Under the pieces are notes generated by a model, which was not told the origin of the DNA, made no database searches, and worked only from the letters and a program-made list of their open reading frames with translations. Of a stretch of DNA of 64,000 bases, positions 8,184 to 16,281 are shown in pieces. Within the stretch, counting starts at the first letter, position 1. Each line of letters opens with the position of its first letter. The translations under genes and the position numbers were made by a program. The stretch is from Lacihabitans sp. CCS-44 (GTDB lineage: Bacteria; Bacteroidota; Bacteroidia; Cytophagales; Spirosomataceae): NCBI RefSeq assembly GCF_024343735.1, contig NZ_RJUE01000066.1:124001-188000 (forward strand), read 5' to 3'.

Positions 8184-11159
8184 ATGCCGACAAGGACCTT
8201 TTTTTTACTAATTCTTGCCTTATTTTTTTCTTGTCAAAAAAATAGAGAATCCTCTTTCGATAGATTTCCTGAAGGCAAAACCAAAGAAAATATCAATAAA
8301 GAGGGTATTGATGTAAGGGACGAACAACTTCAACTTACTCTTTTTGCCTCCGAGCCCGACCTTTTCAATCCAACCAATATGGACATTGACCACAAAGGTA
8401 GAATCTGGATTTGCGAGGCTTATAACTACCGAAATGATGTAAATAATGTCCCCTACGATAAAAAAGGAGATAAAATTCTGATTTTAGAAGATTCAAACGG
8501 AGATGGAAAATCAGATAAAACCAAAATTTTTTACCAAGGCGAAGATATCAACTCAGCTCTTGGCATAACCGTTCTAGGCAATAAAACCATCGTTTCTTGT
8601 AGCCCAAATGTTTTTGTTTTTACCGATGAAAACGGTGACGATATTCCTGATAAAAAAGAAATCTTATTTAAAACAGTAGCAGGCTTACAAAGTGACCATG
8701 GCGTACATTCTTGTGTTTTTGGACCTGATGGTAAATTGTACTTCAATTTCGGAAACTTTGGAGAAGGTCTTTTGGATAAAAACAACCAACCCATCAAGGA
8801 TATTTACGGAAGGGTAATTGGCCAAACGAAAGCCCCTTTTCAAGACGGCATGGCACTGAGATGTGATGTGGATGGTAAAAATTTCGAGGTTTTGGCCTGG
8901 AATTTTAGAAACAACTACGAGCTCTGTATCGATTCCTACGGCAGAATTTGGCAATCGGATAATGACGATGACGGAAAAAAAGCGAACCGAATAAACTACC
9001 TAATGCCGGGCGGCAATTATGGCTACAAAGATGAAATGACCGGAGCCGATTGGCGAGTAAACCGCACAAACTTGGAAGATTCAGTTTTCAATCAACACTG
9101 GCACCAAAACGACCCTGGGGTGATTCCAAATCTTAAAGTTACAGGGTACGGCTCACCCACAGGAATCTTTATTTACGAGGGTTCACTCCTTCCCGAAAAA
9201 TACAGAAATACACTTTTTTTGGCTGACGCTGGCACCAACGATGTTTCGAGTTACGAAAGAATAAATGATGGAGCGGGTTATACCATAAAACAAAACTTGA
9301 TTTTAGACGCCACCCAAAAAGACATGTGGTTTCGGCCGTCTGATATTTGTACAGCTCCCGACGGCTCCATTTTCGTGGCGGACTGGTATGATTCGGGCGT
9401 TGGTGGGCATTTTATTGGTGATTTAGAAAAAGGTAGAATCTACCGATTGTCAAGCAATAAGCCTGACTACAAAATACCAACTTACGATTTTAAATCTCTT
9501 TCATCTTGTGTAGAGGCCTTGCAGAATCCATCCAATTCTGTTAGATATTTGGCTTATACGACTTTGTCAAAAATGGGCAAAAAAGCAGAAAATGAACTTG
9601 TAAAATTATCAAAGTCCGCTAACCCAGTTTTTCAGGCACGAGCCTATTGGTTGCTTTCAAAAATAGACGAAAAGTATATTTTGGAAGCCAGTAAAAACGC
9701 CAACGAACAGGTAAGAGCAGCTGCTGTAAGAATGGCTCACAGAAAAAACAACAGCATTTTTCTGACTCAGATGGCTACAGACAATTCCTATCAAGTGAAA
9801 CAGGCGGTAGGTTCGGCTATTTATAAAACTGAAAATCAATCGGCCTGGCTTAACCTGGCAAATAGCTATAAATCAGGTGATAAATGGTTTCTCGAGGCCA
9901 TCGGGATTGGTGCTGATGGCCAATGGGATAAATACTTGGAGGCGTTTATGAAAGATAAAAACTGGATGAACGATGAGGCCGTCAAAGATATTATCTGGAG
10001 AAGTAGAGCAAAAAATACACCAGGATATCTTGCAGAAATTATCACTTCATCGAAAATCACAAATAGTAATAGATACTTTAGAGCATTTGATTTTCAGGAA
10101 AAAAATACTAAAAACAAGGCTCTTTTGAGCCTATTGAAAAACTCTAAATCGGAAGAACTTAGTTTACTGATATTCAAACATTTTGATGCAGAATCTATCG
10201 TAAAAGATGCTGAATTCAATGCCATTCTTCCTCATGTTCTTGACAATATCAAAAACGACACTGATTTTATAGACATCGTGTCGAAATATAATTTACGAAA
10301 TCAAAGAACTAGGCTTGAAAACATAGTTTTGGAAAGCACAAATCAAGAGGTTTATGAAAAGGCGGCCTTGGTACTATCCCAACTTTTTGGTGTTATGCCA
10401 CTTAAGGAAGCCATTTCAGCCAAACCACTTATTGAGGCAAAGGCCATAAATGCCATACAAAGAATCGGTTTGGTAGACAATGAAACCATCACCAAGCAAT
10501 TGATTTTGATATTTTCGAACAAAAAATATCCATTCAAAATTAGGGAGGCCGCTGTATTGGCTATGGAAGGCTACCAAAGCGACGTCAAACTTTGGAATTT
10601 GGTAAAAATAAATAAAGTACCAAAAGAACTCATTCCTGCATCCAAAGTTGTGTTTACCAAAACCTTCCACAGCGACCTCAAAGTCCAATTTGAACAGAAA
10701 TTTGGTAAACCTGATGAACCACAAATAATATTAAAAGTAGATTTCCTGAGTAAAAAAGGCAATGCAGCTAAAGGAAAAGAACTATTCGGAATGTATTGTG
10801 CCACCTGCCATGTAGTCAATGGAAACGGTATGGATTTTGGCCCAGCTTTGAGTCAAATTGGCAAAAAACTAACCAAAGAGAGTCTTTATAATGCCATCAT
10901 CAACCCAAGTCAGGGCGTAAGTTTTGGCTATGAAGGCTACAATATTACACTTACCGACGGTTCTGCATTTCAAGGAATCATCACTAGCAAAACCAATGAC
11001 GAATATCTGGTAAAAATGCCCGGCCAATCCCAAATTGTGCCCTATAAAAAGGCTCAAGTAAAGTCAGTAACTAAAATGGAAACCTCACTTATGCCTGCGT
11101 TTCCTTTGAAAGAAAGCGAATATTTAGATTTGATTGGGTATTTGGAGGGGCTGAAATGA
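8184..11159 (+). CDS. PVC-type dehydrogenase/HEAT/cytochrome c lipoprotein
   Basis: About 991 residues from ATG 8184. The signal peptide ends in the lipobox F-F-S-C-Q, so this is a lipoprotein. Residues about 50-420 form a beta-propeller of the putative membrane-bound dehydrogenase type (N-M-D-I-D-H-K-G-R-I-W-I-C-E, S-D-H-G-V-H-S, F-V-A-D-W-Y-D-S-G-V-G-G-H). About 430-830 is helical and repetitive, consistent with HEAT-like repeats. A C-terminal cytochrome c domain carries C872-A-T-C-H876, with a distal Met expected near the end. The arrangement is that of the heme-binding CxxCH proteins common in Planctomycetes and Cytophagales. Together with the preceding genes it suggests periplasmic oxidation of sugars feeding c-type cytochromes; substrate unknown. 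Confidence 0.85.
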   Translation: MPTRTFFLLILALFFSCQKNRESSFDRFPEGKTKENINKEGIDVRDEQLQLTLFASEPDLFNPTNMDIDHKGRIWICEAYNYRNDVNNVPYDKKGDKILILEDSNGDGKSDKTKIFYQGEDINSALGITVLGNKTIVSCSPNVFVFTDENGDDIPDKKEILFKTVAGLQSDHGVHSCVFGPDGKLYFNFGNFGEGLLDKNNQPIKDIYGRVIGQTKAPFQDGMALRCDVDGKNFEVLAWNFRNNYELCIDSYGRIWQSDNDDDGKKANRINYLMPGGNYGYKDEMTGADWRVNRTNLEDSVFNQHWHQNDPGVIPNLKVTGYGSPTGIFIYEGSLLPEKYRNTLFLADAGTNDVSSYERINDGAGYTIKQNLILDATQKDMWFRPSDICTAPDGSIFVADWYDSGVGGHFIGDLEKGRIYRLSSNKPDYKIPTYDFKSLSSCVEALQNPSNSVRYLAYTTLSKMGKKAENELVKLSKSANPVFQARAYWLLSKIDEKYILEASKNANEQVRAAAVRMAHRKNNSIFLTQMATDNSYQVKQAVGSAIYKTENQSAWLNLANSYKSGDKWFLEAIGIGADGQWDKYLEAFMKDKNWMNDEAVKDIIWRSRAKNTPGYLAEIITSSKITNSNRYFRAFDFQEKNTKNKALLSLLKNSKSEELSLLIFKHFDAESIVKDAEFNAILPHVLDNIKNDTDFIDIVSKYNLRNQRTRLENIVLESTNQEVYEKAALVLSQLFGVMPLKEAISAKPLIEAKAINAIQRIGLVDNETITKQLILIFSNKKYPFKIREAAVLAMEGYQSDVKLWNLVKINKVPKELIPASKVVFTKTFHSDLKVQFEQKFGKPDEPQIILKVDFLSKKGNAAKGKELFGMYCATCHVVNGNGMDFGPALSQIGKKLTKESLYNAIINPSQGVSFGYEGYNITLTDGSAFQGIITSKTNDEYLVKMPGQSQIVPYKKAQVKSVTKMETSLMPAFPLKESEYLDLIGYLEGLK

Positions 11160-11274
11160 GGTTTTGAATTATGCTTTCTATAAACCGACCTTACCACAAA
11201 ACATTATTAGTTAACAGAAAAATTCGCCTTTTATCTTTTTCTGTTACAAGATTAAGACATCATTCATTATCATC

Positions 11275-11892
11275 TCATCTCCCCACTTTCGAAAATAAAT
11301 AAAGTGTTTCTGTAGCAATTTGATTGCAACGCTCATCATACATTTTGGCTTCGTCTGCTGTATCATCGAAAGCTTTGGGATCTTCGTACTGTGTGGCAAC
11401 ACGCAAACTAGCTCCAAATACCACCGGACAAGCTTGGTCTGCACTGTTACAGGTCATTATGGCACAAAAATCATTTTGCGGATTTGAAGCATCATCATAC
11501 TTTTTCGAAAAAGCTACAATCCCACTTTCATTCTCATCAAATTTAACATGATAAACGGGATTCTCACCTTCGGTGATTTTAAGAAGTTCAAAACCCACAC
11601 GCTCCACAGCTGCCACAGACCTAGGATTAAAAGCCGTTGCCTCTGTGCCACCGGAGTAGGTTTTTACATTAGAAATGCCGTAATATGTTGCGGCTGTAGC
11701 TGCCCAGATTTGACCAAAATGGCTTCTGCGTGAATTGTGTGTACAAATATAAATCAATTTTGCATCTTCACCCAAAGCAACTTTCTGAGAAACAAAAACC
11801 GCAATTTGTTCCAACTCAGCCTTTCTCTTAGCTGCTATCAAATCGAAATTTTGCTCCGCAGTTTTTATATAATCAAATACCTCTTTATACAT
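11275..11892 (-). CDS. ArsC-like low-molecular-weight protein-tyrosine phosphatase
   Basis: About 205 residues from the ATG at 11890-11892 (a TTG three codons upstream is less likely). The P-loop Cys-x5-Arg is C50-T-H-N-S-R-R56, preceded by a beta-strand L-I-Y-I. The LMW-PTP/arsenate reductase fold continues with S-G-G-T-E-A-T-A-F-N-P and a C-terminal F-D-D-T segment near the expected position of the general-acid Asp. The family includes thioredoxin-coupled arsenate reductases and tyrosine phosphatases; the sequence alone does not decide between them. An ArsR-like palindrome fills the spacer of its promoter at 11927-11958, which favours a metalloid-response role. No ArsR gene or arsenite exporter lies in the window. 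Confidence 0.8.
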   Translation of the reverse strand: MYKEVFDYIKTAEQNFDLIAAKRKAELEQIAVFVSQKVALGEDAKLIYICTHNSRRSHFGQIWAATAATYYGISNVKTYSGGTEATAFNPRSVAAVERVGFELLKITEGENPVYHVKFDENESGIVAFSKKYDDASNPQNDFCAIMTCNSADQACPVVFGASLRVATQYEDPKAFDDTADEAKMYDERCNQIATETLYLFSKVGR

Positions 11893-11926
11893 TCTCGCCA
11901 AATATTAAAATAGTGTTTCAAAAAAA

Positions 11927-11958
11927 CAAAAATATATCGTAACATTACGATACGCAAA
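11927..11958 (-). promoter_or_regulatory. Promoter of the ArsC-like gene
   Basis: Reading the minus strand: TTTG (complement of 11955-11958), a 20-bp spacer, then TATTTTTG (complement of 11927-11934). This is a full Bacteroidota consensus promoter, with start of transcription about 30 nt before the ATG at 11892. Confidence 0.75.
11935..11952. promoter_or_regulatory. Palindromic operator, ArsR/SmtB-like
   Basis: TATCGTAACATTACGATA: two perfect 8-bp arms around a central CA. It occupies 18 of the 20 bp between the -33 and -7 boxes of the ArsC-like gene and lies 26 bp before the ATG of the divergent acetolactate decarboxylase gene. Such dyads bound by homodimeric winged-helix repressors of the ArsR/SmtB type repress by covering the promoter; assignment to ArsR is inference from the neighbouring gene. 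Confidence 0.65.
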
Positions 11959-11977
11959 TTTATTTTCTATCAAAACC

Positions 11978-12673
11978 ATGTTAAAAACGCTAAGTCTTGT
12001 TTCATTGCTTTTTATCTGTACCAAAGCTTTTGGTCAAAATGTTAAAAATATAGGCTCCATGTATTCAATGGGCAAAGAAAACTTTGCACCACATATAAAA
12101 CTGGATACAATTTCCAATAAAAAACATCTTTTCGGTATGGGACCTTATGGAAAAATGCAAGGGGAAATTAGCGTCTTTGATGGAAAACCTTTTTTCAGTT
12201 CGGTTGATGAAAAAGGCAGAGGTATAGTGTCAGCAAATTGGGCAATAGAATCTCCATTTTTTGTTTATGCCAATGTAACTAAATGGCAAAAGTATAAACT
12301 CAACTTAAGCTTCCAAAACTTAGATGAGCTTCAAAAAGCCATTGAAAACCTTGCAAAAGAAAAAGGGCATGTTACTGAGAACCCTTTCGTGATAAAAATA
12401 AAAGGAAATTTTGATCAACTTACTACCCACATTGTAATGCCCCGCTCTACGGAAATACCAGGTTATCAAGCAAATAAAAAGCAAGCTGATTATAATTTTG
12501 AGCAAATCGAAGGCGAAATTCTGGTTTTCTACTCTCAAAAACACCAAGGAGTTTATACCCACAAGGATAGCTTTATTCACGCCCATTTTTTGAGTAAAGA
12601 CAAGAAAACGATGGGACATATTGACAAAATAAAGTCGAACGGCAAAGTGGAGATGAGCTTTTCTATAGAATAA
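11978..12673 (+). CDS. Secreted acetolactate decarboxylase family protein
   Basis: 231 residues with a signal peptide (hydrophobic stretch ending in F-G-Q). The fold signature of alpha-acetolactate decarboxylase (AlsD/BudA) is visible: G-K-M-Q-G-E-I-S-V-F-D-G-K in the N-terminal half, and near the C-terminus P-G-Y-Q and Y-T-H-K-D-S-F-I-H-A-H-F with a later G-H. The zinc ligands of the family follow H-x-H-x10-H, which is exactly met by H-A-H ... M-G-H. Canonical members are cytoplasmic and make acetoin; an exported version implies a different substrate or setting. It is divergent from the ArsC-like gene across the palindromic operator. Its 3' end overlaps the convergent HAD gene by 11 bp. Confidence 0.75.
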   Translation: MLKTLSLVSLLFICTKAFGQNVKNIGSMYSMGKENFAPHIKLDTISNKKHLFGMGPYGKMQGEISVFDGKPFFSSVDEKGRGIVSANWAIESPFFVYANVTKWQKYKLNLSFQNLDELQKAIENLAKEKGHVTENPFVIKIKGNFDQLTTHIVMPRSTEIPGYQANKKQADYNFEQIEGEILVFYSQKHQGVYTHKDSFIHAHFLSKDKKTMGHIDKIKSNGKVEMSFSIE

Positions 12674-13370
12674 TGTGACCCTTGAGTATTTCCAACAAAT
12701 ACTTCAACTCTGAAATATTTTCGGTGTCATTTACATCATTTTCGGGGTTAAAATAAATGGCTCTCAAACCAGCATTTCTTGCTCCTTCGATATCGGCGAT
12801 AAGGTTATCTCCTATCATAATGCTATTTTCCAATATTGCATTGGCCATTTGTAAGGCAAAATCAAAAATCGCTTTTTCTGGTTTCCTGGCTCCTGCAATA
12901 TCGTTAGTAATGATTTGGTCGAAAAAATGATATATACCACCACTTTTCATTTTCCTAATCTGAATATCTTGGTAGCCATTGCTGATAATGTGCATTTTGT
13001 AACCTCTCTGAACCAAAACTTCCAAAGTATCAAAGGCATCGTCCATTAGGTGATGCTGATGTGGTAAAAGATCCAAAAGCATCTGATTGAGTTCTAAAGA
13101 AAACGACTCGTCAATTTCAATATCTAGGGCATAAAGTACTTTCTGAAATCTAAAAATTCGGAGATATTCATGGGTTATCAAACTCAAATCCAGCTGATTC
13201 CACATTGTAGAGTTTATGGTAGAGAACTTTTGAAAGAACGCATCAAAACCTATATTTTCAGGAAAAATGGCCAAATGTTGCTCATATATTTGCCTGATAC
13301 AAATCTCGGAGTTTTTCTCAAAATCCCAAAGTGTGTGGTCGAGATCAAAAAACAAATGCCTGATTTCCAA
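12663..13370 (-). CDS. YjjG-family HAD nucleotidase
   Basis: A haloacid dehalogenase superfamily phosphatase. The nucleophile motif is H-L-F-F-D-L-D-H-T-L-W-D-F, characteristic of the YjjG noncanonical pyrimidine nucleotidase group. Later motifs are I-I-S-N-G (motif II), R-K-P-E-K-A-I-F (motif III Lys) and M-I-G-D-N-L-I-A-D-I-E-G-A (motif IV). YjjG-type enzymes dephosphorylate UMP/dUMP/dTMP and damaged nucleotides. There is no ATG near the N-terminus: the frame is open to a TTG at 13403, but TTG at 13368-13370 gives M-E-I-R-H-L-F-F-D, the usual length for the family, and is preferred here. Confidence 0.85.
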   Translation of the reverse strand: MEIRHLFFDLDHTLWDFEKNSEICIRQIYEQHLAIFPENIGFDAFFQKFSTINSTMWNQLDLSLITHEYLRIFRFQKVLYALDIEIDESFSLELNQMLLDLLPHQHHLMDDAFDTLEVLVQRGYKMHIISNGYQDIQIRKMKSGGIYHFFDQIITNDIAGARKPEKAIFDFALQMANAILENSIMIGDNLIADIEGARNAGLRAIYFNPENDVNDTENISELKYLLEILKGHIIL

Positions 13371-13445
13371 ATTATTATATTTTACATTTTTAAAGATTTG
13401 CAAAATAGAATAGAAAAATCAGGCACCAAAATAAAATCTATGAAA

Positions 13446-13748
13446 TTAGGCAATCACCAAGCGTTCTACTGGTTCGTTTCCTACCAAATGCTTCTCAATA
13501 ATTTCGTTCACGTCTTCAGGTGTAACAAAACCGTAAAAGACACCCTCAGGATAAACCACCACCGACGGTCCTTTACCACAAGTATCTAAACAACCCGCTC
13601 TTTGAGCTCTAATTTCAATATCTAATCCTTTCGCTTTCAAACCTTCTTTAAATGCATTCACCAACTCCATTCCTCGCTCACTTCCACAGCATTTTTTGGG
13701 AGCTTCCTTATCGTTTGTACAAACAAATACGTGTTTTGTATATTTCAT
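13446..13748 (-). CDS. Thioredoxin-like [2Fe-2S] ferredoxin domain protein
   Basis: 100 residues from ATG 13746-13748. Cysteines C10, C20-C21, C53 and C57 (C-L-D-T-C) match the spacing of the thioredoxin-like 2Fe-2S ferredoxin family, also found as the NuoE C-terminal domain. The end G-K-G-P-S-V-V-V-Y-P-E-G-V-F-Y-G is typical of the family. It probably acts as a small cytoplasmic electron carrier; its partner is not evident. It lies downstream of aroE on the same strand but is separated from it by an unusual 15/30-bp repeat block. Confidence 0.85.
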   Translation of the reverse strand: MKYTKHVFVCTNDKEAPKKCCGSERGMELVNAFKEGLKAKGLDIEIRAQRAGCLDTCGKGPSVVVYPEGVFYGFVTPEDVNEIIEKHLVGNEPVERLVIA

Positions 13749-13791
13749 TTTTCTAAAAGAGATCTTATTTTTTTTAACTATTCTCACTAAC

Positions 13792-13926
13792 AACCCACTT
13801 CGGCTTCGCTCAGCGGCCGTTAACCCGCTTTGACTTCGCTAAGTGGCCGTAAACCAGTCTTTCAGTAACCAGTCCACTAATAACCAGTCCACCAGTAACT
13901 AATCCACTAATAACTACCTCACGAAT
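13792..13926. repeat. Modular intergenic repeat (two 30-bp units plus four or five 15-bp units)
   Basis: Two 30-bp units lie head to tail at 13792-13821 and 13822-13851 (24 of 30 positions identical, core CTTCGCT...GGCCGT). They are followed without a gap by 15-bp units beginning AACCAGTC or AACTA at 13852, 13867, 13882 and 13897. A decayed fifth unit (13912-13926) runs over the aroE stop codon. All units start with AAC, so the block keeps a strict 15-bp period. A related sequence lies at 46218-46278. Confidence 0.8.
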
Positions 13927-14656
13927 TCCAAATTTCCCAAGATTTCTCTGCTTGATACACCAACATGTCGTAGCCATTGATAGTTTTGGCTCCATTTTCC
14001 TTTGATTTCTGCAAAAATTTTGTTTCTGAAGGATTATAAACCAAGTCGAAACAGAAATGTCCGCTTCCAATGTTCTCATAATCCAGATCTGGAAAAGTGC
14101 TAACGTTGGGATAAGTGCCAAGTGGTGTACAATTCACAATCAGCTTATATTCAGCCAATAGCTCATTTGCTTTCCTATAATTGATGGTATCATCTGAGGC
14201 TCTTCTTGAAACCAATTGATAGGGTATTCCCATATCTTCTAATGACACACATACTGCCTTGGCAGCTCCACCATTTCCCAAAACCAAAGCTTTCAATTTC
14301 CTAGTATCGCCCAAAAACTCCGCTAATGACTTGCTAAAACCATAATAATCAGAGTTATAACCCTTGAGTGTTTTATTTTCTTGGACCTTTAATACATTTA
14401 CAGCTCCTATTCTTTGGGCATTCGGCTCAATGTCCGAAAGATGTGGTAGAACATTGAGCTTGTGAGGAATGGTTACATTAAAGCCTGTAATTCCCTCTGT
14501 TTTATTTATAATTTCTTTCAGCTCATCTATATGCTCTATTTCATATAAATCATACTGGTGTGTATCTGCAATGCCCAACTTTACAAATTTCTCTGTAAAA
14601 TATTTTTTTGAAAAAGAGTGCGAAAGTGGGAAACCCAATAAACCAAATTTTTTCAT
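13919..14656 (-). CDS. aroE: Shikimate dehydrogenase
   Basis: 245 residues. The N-terminal substrate domain shows F-G-L-L-G-F-P-L-S-H-S-F-S (shikimate-binding serines) and N-V-T-I-P-H-K with the catalytic Lys. N-S-D-Y-Y-G carries the paired Asp. The NADP-binding loop is G-N-G-G-A-A-K-A, followed by V-S-R-R, which suits NADP. The enzyme reduces 3-dehydroshikimate in aromatic amino acid synthesis. It is slightly short compared with 270-residue homologues, as is common in Bacteroidota. The start overlaps the stop of the DedA gene by 4 bp (14653-14656), so the two are translationally coupled. Confidence 0.92.
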   Translation of the reverse strand: MKKFGLLGFPLSHSFSKKYFTEKFVKLGIADTHQYDLYEIEHIDELKEIINKTEGITGFNVTIPHKLNVLPHLSDIEPNAQRIGAVNVLKVQENKTLKGYNSDYYGFSKSLAEFLGDTRKLKALVLGNGGAAKAVCVSLEDMGIPYQLVSRRASDDTINYRKANELLAEYKLIVNCTPLGTYPNVSTFPDLDYENIGSGHFCFDLVYNPSETKFLQKSKENGAKTINGYDMLVYQAEKSWEIWNS

Positions 14657-15300
14657 GCTTTATTCAGAAATTTAACTTTGATGATACCCCAAAGCATTGG
14701 CAAAATGGATACGAATACAATTCCTAATACCACTTTTTCAAAATTTGCTTTTACCCACTCGTTATTTCCTAACAAGTAACCTATCATGCTGATGCTGGTA
14801 ACCCATAGCACAGCACCTATCAAACAAAATAAGATGTATCTAGAATATTTCATACTGGCCGCACCTGCTACAAACGGAGCGATAGTACGTATAATAGGCA
14901 TAAATCTGGCAATTATTACTGCTTTTGAACCATGTTTAGTGTAAAAATCTTCCGTTTGCGTAATGTATTCTCGTTTAAGAAAAAGTATTTTTTCTCTGGA
15001 TTTTACGAAATCACTAAATCGCCTTCCTATAAAATAGTTGACATTGTCGCCCAAAAGTGCTGCTAAAATCAGCAATGGAATAACCACCGCCACGTCTAAC
15101 TGACCTGTAGTGGCCGCCAACAGCCCCACCGCAAAAAGCAAGGAATCACCAGGCAGAAATGGCATCACTATTAAGCCCGTTTCTACAAAAATCACTAAAA
15201 AAAGTAAAGCATAAGTTAGCTTGTCATACTCTCGCAAGAATCCTTCCAGCGTCGTAAGTGGATCTTTTAAAAACTCCAACAAAAAATGTATCAATTCCAT
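14653..15300 (-). CDS. DedA family membrane protein
   Basis: 215 residues with several hydrophobic segments. DedA/VTT signatures are present: F-V-E-T-G-L-I-V-M-P-F-L-P-G-D-S-L-L-F with the family's E and the P-x-L-P-G-D-S motif, then Y-F-I-G-R-R-F, and F-M-P-I-I-R-T-I-A-P-F-V-A-G with the conserved Arg. DedA proteins are inner-membrane transporters linked to lipid-carrier (undecaprenyl phosphate, phospholipid) flipping and envelope homeostasis. It is 3 bp from the upstream ComA-like gene and overlaps aroE, indicating one operon. Confidence 0.9.
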   Translation of the reverse strand: MELIHFLLEFLKDPLTTLEGFLREYDKLTYALLFLVIFVETGLIVMPFLPGDSLLFAVGLLAATTGQLDVAVVIPLLILAALLGDNVNYFIGRRFSDFVKSREKILFLKREYITQTEDFYTKHGSKAVIIARFMPIIRTIAPFVAGAASMKYSRYILFCLIGAVLWVTSISMIGYLLGNNEWVKANFEKVVLGIVFVSILPMLWGIIKVKFLNKA

Positions 15301-15303
15301 AAA

Positions 15304-16128
15304 TTAGTCGTCTTGTCTGATGCGGTCGTCTTGATAATATCTGCCTAATTTGTACTTCTGTTTTACGTCATCTGTTAAGAAAGTGGCAAAAGTATCTCCT
15401 CTCAAGCCCAAACGGATGGTTTCCAGCGGAATGATTTCATTTGGAGCAATATTTCCAAGATTTACGTTGGTACCCACCAATTTCACAAAATACACTTGTT
15501 GCGATTTTTGTGGAGCTTCCCAAATGATATTTTCGGCAGAAATGGCATGTATTATTTCATCTACCAAGCCTTGTCTCACTTCACCTGAACTTCTGTAAAG
15601 GCCTATATTACCTCCTTCACGAGCTTCGCCGATTACTTTCCAAGCACCAGCTTCTAGTTCGGCCTTCATCATTTCTATCCATTTGTATGGAGCAAAAATC
15701 TTCTCGGCATCTTTAGAACCAACCTCCGAAAGCACTTTGCCTCTCTTAGCTAACTCTTTGATATAGTGGCATTTTTCGTCATGAGGCAAGGTAATAGAGC
15801 CATCAGAAACCTCAGCATGCTCCAAACCGAACTTGTCCAAAACACGCATATAATCTTCAAACTGACCACGTACTACGAATGCTTCGAAAAGAGTTCCTCC
15901 GAAATAAACTGGAATATTGGCAGCTTTATAAACGGCTAGTTTTTCATGTACATTAGGCGTAACAAAAGAAGTGGCCCAGCCTAGTTTTACTATATCAATG
16001 TAGTTTGATGAGATGCTCAGCATGTCTTCGGTCTCTCTGATACTCAAGCCTTTATCCATAACCATGGTAAGACCCTCATTTCGAGGTTGAACCGTACGCT
16101 CGGGCACTTGCGAAAGCGAGTAATTCAT
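15304..16128 (-). CDS. Phosphosulfolactate synthase (ComA family)
   Basis: 274 residues, a TIM-barrel protein of the ComA family: R-N-E-G-L-T-M-V-M-D-K-G, I-D-I-V-K-L-G-W-A-T-S, Y-F-G-G-T-L-F-E, and E-V-S-D-G-S-I near residues 125-140 are the family's landmarks. ComA joins sulfite and phosphoenolpyruvate to give (R)-phosphosulfolactate, the first step of coenzyme M synthesis in archaea. Bacteria with homologues lack methanogenesis; in Bacteroidota a link to sulfonate metabolites such as cysteate-derived sulfonolipids is plausible but unproven. It is the first gene of a ComA-DedA-aroE operon, with a -7 element upstream at 16164-16171. Confidence 0.85.
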   Translation of the reverse strand: MNYSLSQVPERTVQPRNEGLTMVMDKGLSIRETEDMLSISSNYIDIVKLGWATSFVTPNVHEKLAVYKAANIPVYFGGTLFEAFVVRGQFEDYMRVLDKFGLEHAEVSDGSITLPHDEKCHYIKELAKRGKVLSEVGSKDAEKIFAPYKWIEMMKAELEAGAWKVIGEAREGGNIGLYRSSGEVRQGLVDEIIHAISAENIIWEAPQKSQQVYFVKLVGTNVNLGNIAPNEIIPLETIRLGLRGDTFATFLTDDVKQKYKLGRYYQDDRIRQDD

Positions 16129-16163
16129 TTTTTCTGTATATTTTTATATTCTAAAATAAAATG

Positions 16164-16171
16164 CAAAAGTA
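16164..16171 (-). promoter_or_regulatory. -7 promoter element (TACTTTTG on minus strand)
   Basis: Exact TAnnTTTG match 36 bp upstream of the ComA-like start. No well-placed -33 TTG is visible, so strength is uncertain. Confidence 0.5.
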
Positions 16172-16226
16172 CAAAAATGCACCGTTGTATTTATTACTTA
16201 CGACAATTTAATGACCTTTTAAACAT

Positions 16227-16262
16227 AAAAACCGTGATTACACCATAGAATCACGGTTTTTT
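16227..16262 (-). terminator. Rho-independent terminator of the MFS gene
   Basis: 13-bp perfect stem AAAAACCGTGATT / AATCACGGTTTTT with a 9-nt loop, 20 bp after the MFS stop. T-runs flank it on both strands, so it could act in both directions and insulates the ComA-like promoter from read-through. Confidence 0.85.
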
Positions 16263-16281
16263 CCTATAATATAATTCCTTT

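Noticed and set aside
13170-13589. Plus-strand open frame of 139 codons
   Set aside because: It runs antisense through the HAD and ferredoxin genes, both with clear family motifs on the minus strand.
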